22,726 bases of DNA. Origin: CAZLQF01 sp964561545. Its GTDB lineage: Bacteria; Bacteroidota; Bacteroidia; CAILMK01; CAYYUA01. Below, in pieces: positions 15,801 to 22,726 of the stretch (position 1 is the first letter of the stretch; each line of letters begins with the position of its first letter). The stretch covers positions 1-22,726 of the forward strand of contig CAZLQF010000038.1 in NCBI GenBank assembly GCA_964561545.1, read 5' to 3'. The position numbers and the translations under genes were made by a program. The notes beneath the pieces are model-generated. The model was not told the origin of the DNA. It saw only the letters and a list, made by a program, of their open reading frames with translations, and made no database searches.

Positions 15801-16940
15801 TCCTTGGAAATTAAGGACACCCTGAACCTTACCGGTGGATACCTAAGCGTGGAACATGGTGGTGAATTAGTACTTGACCATGATGCTACTGTTATCAACA
15901 TGGATAGTACTAATTTAACAGGTAAATTATCCTTCATAAATAAGAATAATTTTGTTGATAGCGTTGTATTCAGACTTGACAGTGCTAAAGATCTTAAGCG
16001 AGCTTCAGTACACGATTTTAATCAGGGCAATAGCTTTAGATCTTACCATATAGAAAAAGACCCTAATAATGAAGTTGGGAATCAAAAGGGCAACAACCTA
16101 AACGTTATCTCAGAATCGGAATATTACAATATAAAACGTGATTCGGGTAATGGCAGTTGTAAAGTAACTTTATTCTGGAATCAAAATAACAGCACTCACT
16201 TTAAGAATATTGCTAATAAAGATGATCTCATTGTTGCCCACTGGGACGGTTCCAAATGGGTTAATGAAAATAACTCTAACGTTAAAGGTGATTTGGATGG
16301 CTCAGGTTACGTAACATCCCAAACAGTAAGTAACTTTAGTGAATGGACTTTTGGTAGTACCGGTTCCAATCCGCTACCTGTGGAGATGACCTATTTCAGA
16401 GGTGAAAAAACTGAACAAGGAACTCAATTAAATTGGGCCACAGCTTCTGAAACCAATAATTCACACTTTGAAGTACTCCGTAAACTACCTAACTCGGATT
16501 TTAAGCAAATAGGCGAGGTAGAGGGTCACGGACAATCCACCCAAGCCCACCAGTATCAATTCAACGATCCATCAGTAGAAGCTAATGGCACCGTATACTA
16601 CAAACTTAAACAAGTGGATTTCGATGGCTCTTTTGAACATTCAAAAGTTATTGCGATCAATTTAAAGCAATCCATAAAGGAAGATTTAACAATCCAAAAC
16701 GTTTATCCCAATCCATTTCAAGGTCGCTTCAATGTATCCTTCCGAAGCAGCAATGCCAAGCCTGTTAAAGTACAGCTTTTAAACATGAATGGTCAAGTCA
16801 TATTAAACAGAACAATTAAAGCCAATGCCGGACCAAATACGTTTACTTATAATGAAGGCGATCAACTAAACCCAGGTAATTACACCATTATTTTAAAAAC
16901 TGATGGGAATCAAGCTCATCAAAAAATTGTAAAACGTTAA
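12816..16940 (+). CDS. Giant Asn-rich T9SS-sorted surface protein with two seven-bladed propellers
   Basis: The 1374-residue protein begins with a Lys/Gln-rich segment and one hydrophobic span (18-39) that could be a signal peptide or anchor. GSWSNHAVW at 64-72 looks like the first strand of a Bacteroidota G-x-W-S-x-x-x-W beta domain. Residues 139-505 hold seven repeats of a strand pair typified by YAVIGKT, YLMTGTS, FAITGYT, IVITGHS and YVISGYS; residues 568-925 hold seven more (IYVGRT, YIIAGRS, YILAGRT, ILTGFS, YVITGT, FVIAGKT). I read these as two seven-bladed propellers, each preceded by a C-x-P-C/PC-x-G-L motif (Cys127; Cys557-Cys560). A Gly/Asn/Ser linker (930-955) leads to a beta-rich region (956-1180) beginning VPDKDDV, then an FnIII-like module (1186-1285) and a type A T9SS sorting domain (1290-1374) with NVYPNPF and GQV. 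Asn is used unusually often. Probably cell-surface attached; function unknown. Confidence 0.88.
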   Translation: MKMEMKQQQKQKLSQKNILILIGTTSIIGILIVVLMVTGMFKWEVSTGGPSQNQTENLSTFKTGSWSNHAVWNKGLNKHSTSSIFNPTIQELDFNLDQVNFTHSTSTNPRPKRFSSLKKCGSTNSNPCKGLGQKNNLEFGESVIKTNDGNYAVIGKTNSFNNNGQLYVAKFKQKHNGKFNVLWATQVGNGQQTAAGKAILQNSNDEYIAVGKTKKNNYGVQAYIVNLNKQGQVQWQRTVGGDDEDVANDIIQTQNGNYLMTGTSKKWGGNSKGIYCLNFKLKTNGNGIVKNWDHIYGAPGKLDKGVAADQMSGGDFAITGYTEYDQNPNQSNGQIFATRIENNGQMKWSRTIGNPESNKPSDILVDQNDDIVITGHSKASINGNDKMSTYTLKLDNSGNLQWDRAIRKYDNESYAESITLTNSNNNYVISGYSATPNNNKDAYLAKIGTNGNLKWDQLGGSSSNDKAFGITSLPNGKFLTVGKTHSVNNSNGDMLVSMVDNNGNLCTGCKGSKKQVVTKQNLNNLQLHNNRNFRFESKVVSTANQQVNGSSNTSSDCDPCTGLDGGGDEWLNDVIETTNGYIYVGRTSSFGSGSKNAYVVKLDKNYNVQWQQMIGSPNGLEEASAIAETSVSNEYIIAGRSKVNSFGNNDIYLIKIKDGGNNASVQWERLIGGPSDESASDLVKLKNDNYILAGRTTSFVNNSDGVLIRFSLNNFSIEWRKLFGDPNTDDNPKAITSSSPNSVSVVSYTDATNNGGIYLTQFSANGNFEWGRLLGGNNTDKPFGITADHQNNLILTGFSQVGSSNGGTGTKDLYAAKFDNNGNKKWDQLVNNNNGVDKGMDVHTTQSGEYVITGTYEGQNSKEVSFVNLGSDGSIHFSSAFGGQSKDLGHAILQNDNGNFVIAGKTESSKFVNNNNGALVYRVMANGVPTKASGNGSSGPGQGPSNGSYNNSNNEVPDKDDVAHVTQDVVVRNQNQKVRHLNVKKDAIVKIDSNRSLEIKDTLNLTGGYLSVEHGGELVLDHDATVINMDSTNLTGKLSFINKNNFVDSVVFRLDSAKDLKRASVHDFNQGNSFRSYHIEKDPNNEVGNQKGNNLNVISESEYYNIKRDSGNGSCKVTLFWNQNNSTHFKNIANKDDLIVAHWDGSKWVNENNSNVKGDLDGSGYVTSQTVSNFSEWTFGSTGSNPLPVEMTYFRGEKTEQGTQLNWATASETNNSHFEVLRKLPNSDFKQIGEVEGHGQSTQAHQYQFNDPSVEANGTVYYKLKQVDFDGSFEHSKVIAINLKQSIKEDLTIQNVYPNPFQGRFNVSFRSSNAKPVKVQLLNMNGQVILNRTIKANAGPNTFTYNEGDQLNPGNYTIILKTDGNQAHQKIVKR

Positions 16941-16962
16941 TTAGAATTTAGGTAAGGTTGAA

Positions 16963-17012
16963 TTTTGAGTTAGCAAAAATCTATTTGAGTTAGCATTTTT
17001 GCTAACTCAAAA
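16963..17012 (+). terminator. Stem-loop with two alternative pairings after the giant gene
   Basis: Arms 16963-16980 and 16995-17012 are perfect 18-base reverse complements around a 14-base loop. The loop itself contains a second copy of TTTGAGTTAGCA (16984-16995), which can pair instead with 17000-17011, giving a 12-bp stem with a four-T loop. Only one of the two stems can form at a time. It lies 22 bases after the stop codon, so it probably ends or protects the giant gene's mRNA, although no T-run follows. Confidence 0.5.
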
Positions 17013-17387
17013 ATTTGAACCAACATTGTGCATCGATAAGTGCATCAATGTTCCTCAACCTAAAAAAAAGAATAACAAAGATTAAATATCAATTAACGCC
17101 TAAGTGTTAAAAGCACGGAATTTAAGGATGCTTATTAATTGGCTTTTTAAGCACTTAACAATCTTTGAATGCAGCGGGAAATAACGCGCAATTATAAAAG
17201 GAGAAAAATAACTTCGCTTTAATTAGCATAAAATCCTGAACTAATAATTACTTCTAAACATTATTGTTCAAAACCACTTAGCTTTTTAAGTTTCCTCAAA
17301 TCTCATAGCAATTAACAAGGTTCTTCGAAAGCTTCGATAGTTATCAAAAAGCTATTAACGCTTTAAGGATTTACATTTTATATTCAT

Positions 17388-17427
17388 AAAAGTTGCCAAT
17401 GCTAACAAATTTGAATTGGCAACTTTT
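17388..17427. promoter_or_regulatory. 13-bp inverted repeat overlapping the signalling operon promoter
   Basis: AAAAGTTGCCAAT (17388-17400) and ATTGGCAACTTTT (17415-17427) are exact reverse complements separated by 14 bases. The -33 TTTG lies at the end of the loop and the right arm fills the -33/-7 spacer, so a dimeric DNA-binding protein on this site would block or alter transcription. It also has the shape of an intrinsic terminator, as the right arm ends in Ts. Confidence 0.6.
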
Positions 17428-17438
17428 TACTACTTTTG
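17410..17438 (+). promoter_or_regulatory. Promoter TTTG-N17-TACTTTTG of the CheB-CheR operon
   Basis: TTTG at 17410-17413 and TACTTTTG at 17431-17438 match the Bacteroidota -33 and -7 consensus sequences with a normal 17-base spacer. The ATG begins at 17445, only six bases after the -7 box, so the transcript should start at or within a few bases of the start codon, giving an almost leaderless mRNA. Confidence 0.65.
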
Positions 17439-17444
17439 TTTATT

Positions 17445-20339
17445 ATGTATGAGGATAAAACAAAATCAAACTTTCCTGTAATAGGGATCGGTGCCTCAGC
17501 AGGTGGATTGGATGCACTTGAAGGATTTTTCAGTAAAATTCCTGATGATCTTGATATTGCTTTTGTAGTGATCCAGCATTTAAACCCTGATCATGACAGT
17601 ATGATGGGATCATTATTGAAAAAATTTACAAGCATGCACATTCAAGTGATAGAAGAGGGACAGGAATTGAAGTCCGGCACGCTTTACCTCAACCCGCCCA
17701 ATAAAAATGTAGCACTTGTCAATGGAACGTTTCATCTCTCAGAAATTAACGTTGATAATAAAAGTTTTTTCCGAATTGATTATTTTTTTCGCTCACTTGC
17801 CAAAGATCTGGGCCGAAATGCAATCTGTATTGTTTTATCGGGTACCGGCTCTGATGGCTCCATAGGTTTGCGAGAAGTAAAAAGTGCTGGGGGCATGACC
17901 ATGGTGCAGGAAGGAAACCAGGCTGAATATGAAGGAATGCCCCAAAGTGCAATCGACACCGGGCTCGTAGATGTTATAACATCCACCGATGCCATGTCCG
18001 AGGAGCTGATACAATACATCCGGCACCCTTATATGGGAACTTCTGACTTATTAGACATCAACTTACGAAAACACCAGGATACCCTTAATGAAATATTCAA
18101 TTTACTCAAGAAAAGAACCGGTCAGGACTTTTCCAACTATAAGCTCAACACTATTTACCGGCGTATCGAGCGTAGAATGGCAGTGCACCGTATTGAAAAA
18201 TTAGATGCATACCTTCAGTATTTAAAACAGCACGAATCTGAAATTTACCTCCTGTTCCAAGAGCTTTTAATTACAGTTACCAGCTTTTTCAGAGACGAAG
18301 CAACCTTTGAAAAGCTCCGGGAAAAAGTTATTCCCGAATTATTGAAACAATTGCCAACTAATAAGCCTTTGAGGATTTGGGTACCTGGGTGTGCAACGGG
18401 TGAAGAAGCCTATAGTATTGCCATGGTGCTCATTGAGGTCATGGAAGCACAGGATAAAATGGTCGATTGCAAAATTTTTGCAAGCGATATTGATAAGAAT
18501 TCCATTGAAACCGCTCGCCAAGGCCTATACCCCAAAAGTATTACTGCCGATGTGGGCCAAGAACGCTTACACAAATTCTTTAAAGAGGAGGACCATCAAT
18601 ACAGAGTTAAAAAGCGCCTGAGAGATATCGTGGTATTTGCTGAGCAAAACCTGAACAAAGATCCGCCTTTTTCAAAGATCGATTTGATCAGCTGCCGCAA
18701 TGTCCTGATTTACATGAACCAGGAAATGCATAAGAAACTATTCCCTGTTTTTTATTATGCCCTTAATAATGATGGGATATTATTATTGGGTTCATCTGAA
18801 TCCATCTCAGGCTTTGAAAAAGCTTTTAAACCCCTGGATAACCATATAAACATTTTCCAAAAGCAAAACGGTGTGCTCGAAAATGTTATTGATTACCCAC
18901 CCATTCCTCAGTCAGGAGGCAACCCTAAAAGTTATGAGCCACCCAAGGACCGCCCTGTTAAGCAAACCGAAGTTCAGGATATGGTTGAACAAACAATTCT
19001 TGATTGCTATACCCATCCATCTGTAATTGTCAATGCCAATTATGACATTTTGTTCCTTTATGGACAAACAGAAATATACTTGTCCTTACCCAAGGGTAAA
19101 GCGAGTCTCAACCTGCTTAACGTTGCTGAAAAATCCATTCAATACAAATTATTGGCAACCCTTAAAGAGGCTCTTGAAAAGAAAGAAACGGTTAAAGAAT
19201 CCAAAATGAAATTATGGTGCGACCATGGTTACTATACATTTGACCTCATCGTACATCCCATTAGAAAACCTGTAGATGGCCAGCAATTACTGCTTGTTGT
19301 TTTCAAGGACAACTCACTTAAATCTATCCCCGACAAGCAAGAGACCGAGGACCAATCTGCAAGTAAAGATGACCAGCGTATAAAGGTAATGGAGCAAGAG
19401 TTGCAATCTACCATAGAACAATTGGAAATTTCGAATGAGGAATTGCAATCAAAAAATGAGGAGCTTCAAGCAACAAATGAAGAATTACAAAGCAGTATTG
19501 AGGAATTGGAAACATCTAAAGAAGAAGCCCAATCAACAAATGAGGAGTTAATTTCTGTTAATGCAGAACTTAAACAAAAAATCAATGACCTGGCCGAAGC
19601 CAACAACGATATCAACAATTTACTTGCCAGCACTGAAATCGCTACCATCTTTTTGGATCAGCAATTATGTATCAAGCGATACACACCGGACATGAGCAAA
19701 ATTTTTAATTTGATCCAATCAGACATTGGTAGGCCTATTAGTGATATTACTTCCAATATCAACTATGCAAACATTTATGAAGATGCCAAACATGTACTCG
19801 AAACCCTGGAAAAACAAGAAAAAGAAATCCAAACCGAAGCCGGCGATTGGTATGCCGTAAACCTGATACCGTACCGCACCATGGAAAACATTATAAATGG
19901 AATTGTTATTACATTTGTTGATATAACCGAAAATAAGCTTTCTAAAGAAGCCAACCGCCTTGCCGCAGTAGTAAGAGATTCCAATGACGTCATTACGACC
20001 ATGGATTTGAAGGGCAACATAACTACATGGAACCGAAGTGCAGAAATTATTTATGGTTACACACAGAGTGAGGCTTTAAAAATGAATATTCAAGAATTGT
20101 TGCCGCAAGGTAAGAAAAACCAAATACTGGATTTCATCAGTCAAATAAACTTAAGTGAAGCCACTCATTCCATAGAATCGCAACGTATAACCAAAAGTGG
20201 GCAAATTATAGACATATGGTTAACAATAACTCCGCTTCTGGATAATACAGGTAAAACTTATGCCCTCGCAACCACTGAAAAGCAATTAAAGGATGGGCAG
20301 CTGAAATATCAAGATTCCTCATCAAAGGAATCGAATTAA
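17445..20339 (+). CDS. CheB-CheR-PAS fusion signalling protein without a receiver domain
   Basis: I choose the ATG at 17445 (964 aa); an in-frame TTG at 17436 overlaps the -7 promoter box. Residues 10-195 are a CheB methylesterase domain with GASAGG (Ser18), QHLNPDH (His45) and GTGSDG (Asp137) as the candidate catalytic triad; the usual N-terminal receiver domain is absent. Residues 205-475 are a CheR methyltransferase, with RRIERRM in the N-terminal substrate-binding subdomain, the SAM motif GCATGEEAYS at 315-324, and SCRNVLIYM at 416-424. A PAS-like segment follows (about 512-625), then a long coiled coil (645-725) built on repeated NEELQ heptads, typical of these fusions, a PAS domain (about 726-830) and a second PAS (about 840-945) with the ITTWNRSAEIIYGYT core. 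There is no kinase domain. It is cytoplasmic and lies 12 bp upstream of the hybrid kinase gene, its likely partner. Confidence 0.9.
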   Translation: MYEDKTKSNFPVIGIGASAGGLDALEGFFSKIPDDLDIAFVVIQHLNPDHDSMMGSLLKKFTSMHIQVIEEGQELKSGTLYLNPPNKNVALVNGTFHLSEINVDNKSFFRIDYFFRSLAKDLGRNAICIVLSGTGSDGSIGLREVKSAGGMTMVQEGNQAEYEGMPQSAIDTGLVDVITSTDAMSEELIQYIRHPYMGTSDLLDINLRKHQDTLNEIFNLLKKRTGQDFSNYKLNTIYRRIERRMAVHRIEKLDAYLQYLKQHESEIYLLFQELLITVTSFFRDEATFEKLREKVIPELLKQLPTNKPLRIWVPGCATGEEAYSIAMVLIEVMEAQDKMVDCKIFASDIDKNSIETARQGLYPKSITADVGQERLHKFFKEEDHQYRVKKRLRDIVVFAEQNLNKDPPFSKIDLISCRNVLIYMNQEMHKKLFPVFYYALNNDGILLLGSSESISGFEKAFKPLDNHINIFQKQNGVLENVIDYPPIPQSGGNPKSYEPPKDRPVKQTEVQDMVEQTILDCYTHPSVIVNANYDILFLYGQTEIYLSLPKGKASLNLLNVAEKSIQYKLLATLKEALEKKETVKESKMKLWCDHGYYTFDLIVHPIRKPVDGQQLLLVVFKDNSLKSIPDKQETEDQSASKDDQRIKVMEQELQSTIEQLEISNEELQSKNEELQATNEELQSSIEELETSKEEAQSTNEELISVNAELKQKINDLAEANNDINNLLASTEIATIFLDQQLCIKRYTPDMSKIFNLIQSDIGRPISDITSNINYANIYEDAKHVLETLEKQEKEIQTEAGDWYAVNLIPYRTMENIINGIVITFVDITENKLSKEANRLAAVVRDSNDVITTMDLKGNITTWNRSAEIIYGYTQSEALKMNIQELLPQGKKNQILDFISQINLSEATHSIESQRITKSGQIIDIWLTITPLLDNTGKTYALATTEKQLKDGQLKYQDSSSKESN

Positions 20340-20351
20340 AATAGAAATGAG

Positions 20352-22130
20352 ATGACGCGCGAAGAATCTTCTAAAAAACAATTTGAGAATCTTAGGCAAA
20401 AAGCAGAGGAAAAGCTGCAAAACACCTTCAAGAATATTGGAAAAACACCAGATGAAAATGACGTTATTTCTATAAAAGAACTGATTCATGAACTTCAGGT
20501 TCATCAAACAGAACTTGAAATGCAAAACGAGGAGCTTCATCAAATTCAGGAAGACCTAAGGCGGTCGGAAAAGCGATATGAAGAATTGTATGACAAAGCT
20601 CCCATCAGTTACCTAACCCTTAACAAGTCTGCCGAAATTCTGGACGTGAACCTTACAGCTGCTGAGAAGTTTGATATGCCAAGGGAATTTTTACTTAATA
20701 AAAGCTTCTACGATTTTGTTAACCGGGAAGACCGGGATCAGATATATTTACATTTGGTTAATGTTATGAAGACCAAAACCTTGCAAAATTGTGAATGCAA
20801 GATCAATCTTGATCAAGCAAAATCAAAATCGGATATAGAAGCCCAACAACCAAACGCGGAATTTTGGGCTTTATTGGAAAGCATAAGCTTTAAAGATAAT
20901 GAAGGCAACGATCTGTACAGGACCGTATTGAGTGATATAACTGAGCGAAAAAAGATGGAAGATGAGCTAAAAAAAGCCAAAGAAAAAGCCGAAGAAAATG
21001 ACCAACTGAAAACTACTTTCTTGGCCAATATGAGCCACGAAATCCGAACACCCATGAATGGTATTCTCGGATTTGCTGACTTGCTCTTAAAAAATTCTTT
21101 GGGCAACCAAGAAAGAGAGCAATACCTTGAAATGATTCACAAAAGTGGCCAAAGGTTGGTAAATACCCTTAATGACATCATTGAACTATCAAAGATAGAA
21201 GTGGGCATCTCAAATGTAGAACAAGAAGCAACCAATATCAACCAGAATATAGAGGATGTGGTACAATTCTTCAAACCCGAAGCCAAAAACAAAAACTTGG
21301 CCCTGCAAATTGACCATTTGCCGGCTGCAAGTACATCAAACATTGTAACAGATAAAAGTAAACTGGAATCGATTCTAACGAATCTCATTAAAAACGCAAT
21401 CAAATATACGGATAAAGGAAGCATTCATGTGGGTTGCCATATTGAAGGTGGCGATCTTATAATTTATGTTCAGGATACAGGCATTGGCGTCCCGAAAGAA
21501 CGGCAGCAGGCAATTTTTAATCGGTTTGAGCAAGCGGACATTACGGATCAAAAAGCGTTTGAAGGTTCCGGTTTAGGCCTGGCCCTGATCAAATCTTATG
21601 TAGAAATGCTCAATGGAACCATTGAATTGGAATCAAAGGAGGGCAAAGGTTCTACATTTAATGTAACCCTGCCTTATCGACAAGCTGAAAGAACAGAAGC
21701 AACCCAATTCGCAACAAGTGAAACCACTAAAACCAATGAAAAAGCCAACCTTAAGGACCAAAACCTTAAAATTTTAGTAGCTGAGGACGATGAGGCCAGT
21801 TTCCTCGTGCTATCTATAATCCTCAAGCAAATCAATTGTGAGGTCATCCATGCCCAATCAGGCAAAGAAACACTCAACATGAGTTACCAAAATCCGGATT
21901 TAGACATCATCTTCATGGACATTAAAATGCCTGAAATGAATGGATATGAGGTTACTGAACATATAAGGGAGTTCAATTCGAATGTGTACATCATTGCACA
22001 AACCTCTTATGCATTAAAAGGTGATAGTCAAAAAGCCTTTCAAGCAGGAATCAATGATTATTTAACAAAACCTATCAAGGAAGAAGAACTCATGAAAGCG
22101 CTTATGCAAGCCGTCCAAACTATAAAATGA
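20352..22130 (+). CDS. PAS-histidine kinase-receiver hybrid sensor protein
   Basis: The 592-residue protein has an N-terminal coiled coil (residues 10-75) with ELQVHQTELEMQNEEL, a PAS domain (about 72-195) leading to SDITERK, a dimerisation/phosphoacceptor domain with ANMSHEIRTPMNG (His229), and an HATPase domain with the N-box NLIKNAIKYTDKG (Asn346 to about 356), G1 DTGIG at 375-379, F-box FNRFEQAD at 389-396 and G2 GSGLGLA at 405-411. A Thr/Lys/Glu linker joins it to a receiver domain (472-590) with the acidic pair Asp479-Asp480, phosphoacceptor Asp523 in FMDIKMPEMNG, Thr551 and Lys573. All key residues are present, so autophosphorylation and internal phosphotransfer are expected. There is no membrane segment. 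It follows the CheB-CheR-PAS gene by 12 bp and is almost surely co-transcribed. No DNA-binding output domain is present, so an Hpt or other partner elsewhere is likely. Confidence 0.92.
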   Translation: MTREESSKKQFENLRQKAEEKLQNTFKNIGKTPDENDVISIKELIHELQVHQTELEMQNEELHQIQEDLRRSEKRYEELYDKAPISYLTLNKSAEILDVNLTAAEKFDMPREFLLNKSFYDFVNREDRDQIYLHLVNVMKTKTLQNCECKINLDQAKSKSDIEAQQPNAEFWALLESISFKDNEGNDLYRTVLSDITERKKMEDELKKAKEKAEENDQLKTTFLANMSHEIRTPMNGILGFADLLLKNSLGNQEREQYLEMIHKSGQRLVNTLNDIIELSKIEVGISNVEQEATNINQNIEDVVQFFKPEAKNKNLALQIDHLPAASTSNIVTDKSKLESILTNLIKNAIKYTDKGSIHVGCHIEGGDLIIYVQDTGIGVPKERQQAIFNRFEQADITDQKAFEGSGLGLALIKSYVEMLNGTIELESKEGKGSTFNVTLPYRQAERTEATQFATSETTKTNEKANLKDQNLKILVAEDDEASFLVLSIILKQINCEVIHAQSGKETLNMSYQNPDLDIIFMDIKMPEMNGYEVTEHIREFNSNVYIIAQTSYALKGDSQKAFQAGINDYLTKPIKEEELMKALMQAVQTIK

Positions 22131-22726
22131 AAAAGGTCAAGCGATCAATAATAATAAGCAATACCATTTACCTTTTTTTATGCGGTTATTTTAAATAGCA
22201 ACTTGATATATTCCTCAAATTCTAAAACGTTGTTTACTTTTTAACCCAATTTAGGCAATGGGGAGGAAGCAAAAATAGCTGAACGGATTAATTTCCTTAA
22301 CCTGTGCCGTACCAAAGGCCAGGAGTGGTTCATGTGGTAGGATGGTTTCTAATGCATGATTTAGGATTAAATTTTTAAGTGTTTACATCTTATTGCTCAA
22401 GGATCTTATATAAAACCGCGGATGCAATCATATCGCTTGGCATTGGGGTTATGCACAAAAAGGATCACACTACCAATGCAAAGGAGCCATCACAATGTCC
22501 ATTGTTCATGAATGTGACAAGACATAATTGTTAAGACCAATGCGTGCCTTTACCTGCATGCTTTTATCCTGACTGATGAGGGCGAATAGACTGTAGTATA
22601 ACAAGGCTTGAACAATACCATGGGGATGGCCCGGAGGTTTCATTGGTACTCAGCCAATAAAAAGTTTAATGGTAACATCGCATGCATTGTTTTATAAAAA
22701 AATCAAGGTCATGCCGCATCCCTTAA
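22131..22726. other. Right edge without a recognisable gene
   Basis: No gene is supported. Fragments that read like protein occur: a short plus-strand run at about 22262-22340 containing AKIAERINFLNLC and ending in a stop, and a 45-codon minus-strand frame at 22506-22643 (MKPPGHPHGIVQALLYYSLF at its start), whose ATG overlaps the stop of a still shorter frame. They may be remnants of decayed genes. No strong terminator follows the kinase gene. Confidence 0.4.
22506..22643 (-). CDS. Possible 45-residue peptide or gene remnant
   Basis: The frame starts at an ATG and ends TGA. Its middle is hydrophobic and aromatic (IVQALLYYSLFALI) and its end basic. I recognise no family, there is no ribosome-binding signal, and it lies next to other short protein-like fragments, so decay debris is as likely as a real gene. 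Confidence 0.15.
   Translation of the reverse strand: MKPPGHPHGIVQALLYYSLFALISQDKSMQVKARIGLNNYVLSHS

Larger units (their letters stand above)
16941..17444. other. Structured 500-bp intergenic region
   Basis: No open frame of note. It carries four separate inverted repeats: the strong stem at 16963-17012; an 11-bp stem with one bulged base at 17022-17052; an imperfect stem with arms 17101-17114 and 17142-17157; and the 13-bp arms at 17388-17427 that surround the signalling operon's promoter. The density of inverted repeats is high compared with the other intergenic regions here. Confidence 0.5.

Noticed and set aside
17436..17444. TTG start adding three residues to the CheB-CheR protein
   Set aside because: The TTG is part of the -7 promoter box, so it cannot lie on the mRNA.
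1..22726. CRISPR array, tRNA, rRNA, phage or transposase genes
   Set aside because: No regularly spaced repeats, tRNA-like T-loop strings or transposase/integrase motifs were found by eye; a tRNA scan and a profile search would be needed to exclude weak cases.

Overview
The window looks like chromosomal DNA of a Bacteroidota bacterium, probably a Cytophagales-type marine or soil gliding-clade member. The order-level guess is inference. The phylum call rests on a type IX secretion (T9SS) type A C-terminal sorting domain on a 1374-residue protein, LVIVD-repeat lipoproteins, AT-rich start regions with weak Shine-Dalgarno signals, and several exact matches to the Bacteroidota -7 promoter element TAnnTTTG just upstream of starts. 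I found no tRNA, rRNA, CRISPR array, intact insertion sequence or phage gene.

Left part (1-6208): an unrecognised helical protein on the minus strand; a non-coding or decayed stretch with the remnant of a NUC1-type DNA/RNA non-specific endonuclease; a haloalkane-dehalogenase-like alpha/beta hydrolase that converges on, and overlaps, a small lipoprotein; a soluble coiled-coil protein; and an ABC-F ATPase.

Middle part (6209-12197): a minus-strand operon of two LVIVD-repeat lipoproteins and a small outer-membrane beta-barrel, the last two joined by a TAATG stop/start overlap; a clear MscS-type channel pseudogene with one frameshift and many stops; a radical SAM/SPASM enzyme on the plus strand; and a second outer-membrane barrel on the minus strand.

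Right part (12198-22726): the very large Asn-rich T9SS substrate, in which I read two seven-bladed beta-propellers that seem to sit inside a split G-W-S-type beta domain; a structured intergenic region with several inverted repeats; and a two-gene signalling operon, a CheB-CheR-PAS fusion without a receiver domain followed 12 bp later by a PAS-histidine kinase-receiver hybrid. The fusion protein has methylesterase, methyltransferase and sensor domains but no kinase, and the downstream protein supplies the kinase and receiver, so the two plausibly act together. The last 600 bases hold no gene I can identify.

The most interesting items are the nested two-propeller secreted protein, the inverted repeat that overlaps the promoter of the CheB-CheR operon with an almost leaderless start, the LVIVD pair plus barrel operon, and two gene remnants that show ongoing gene loss.
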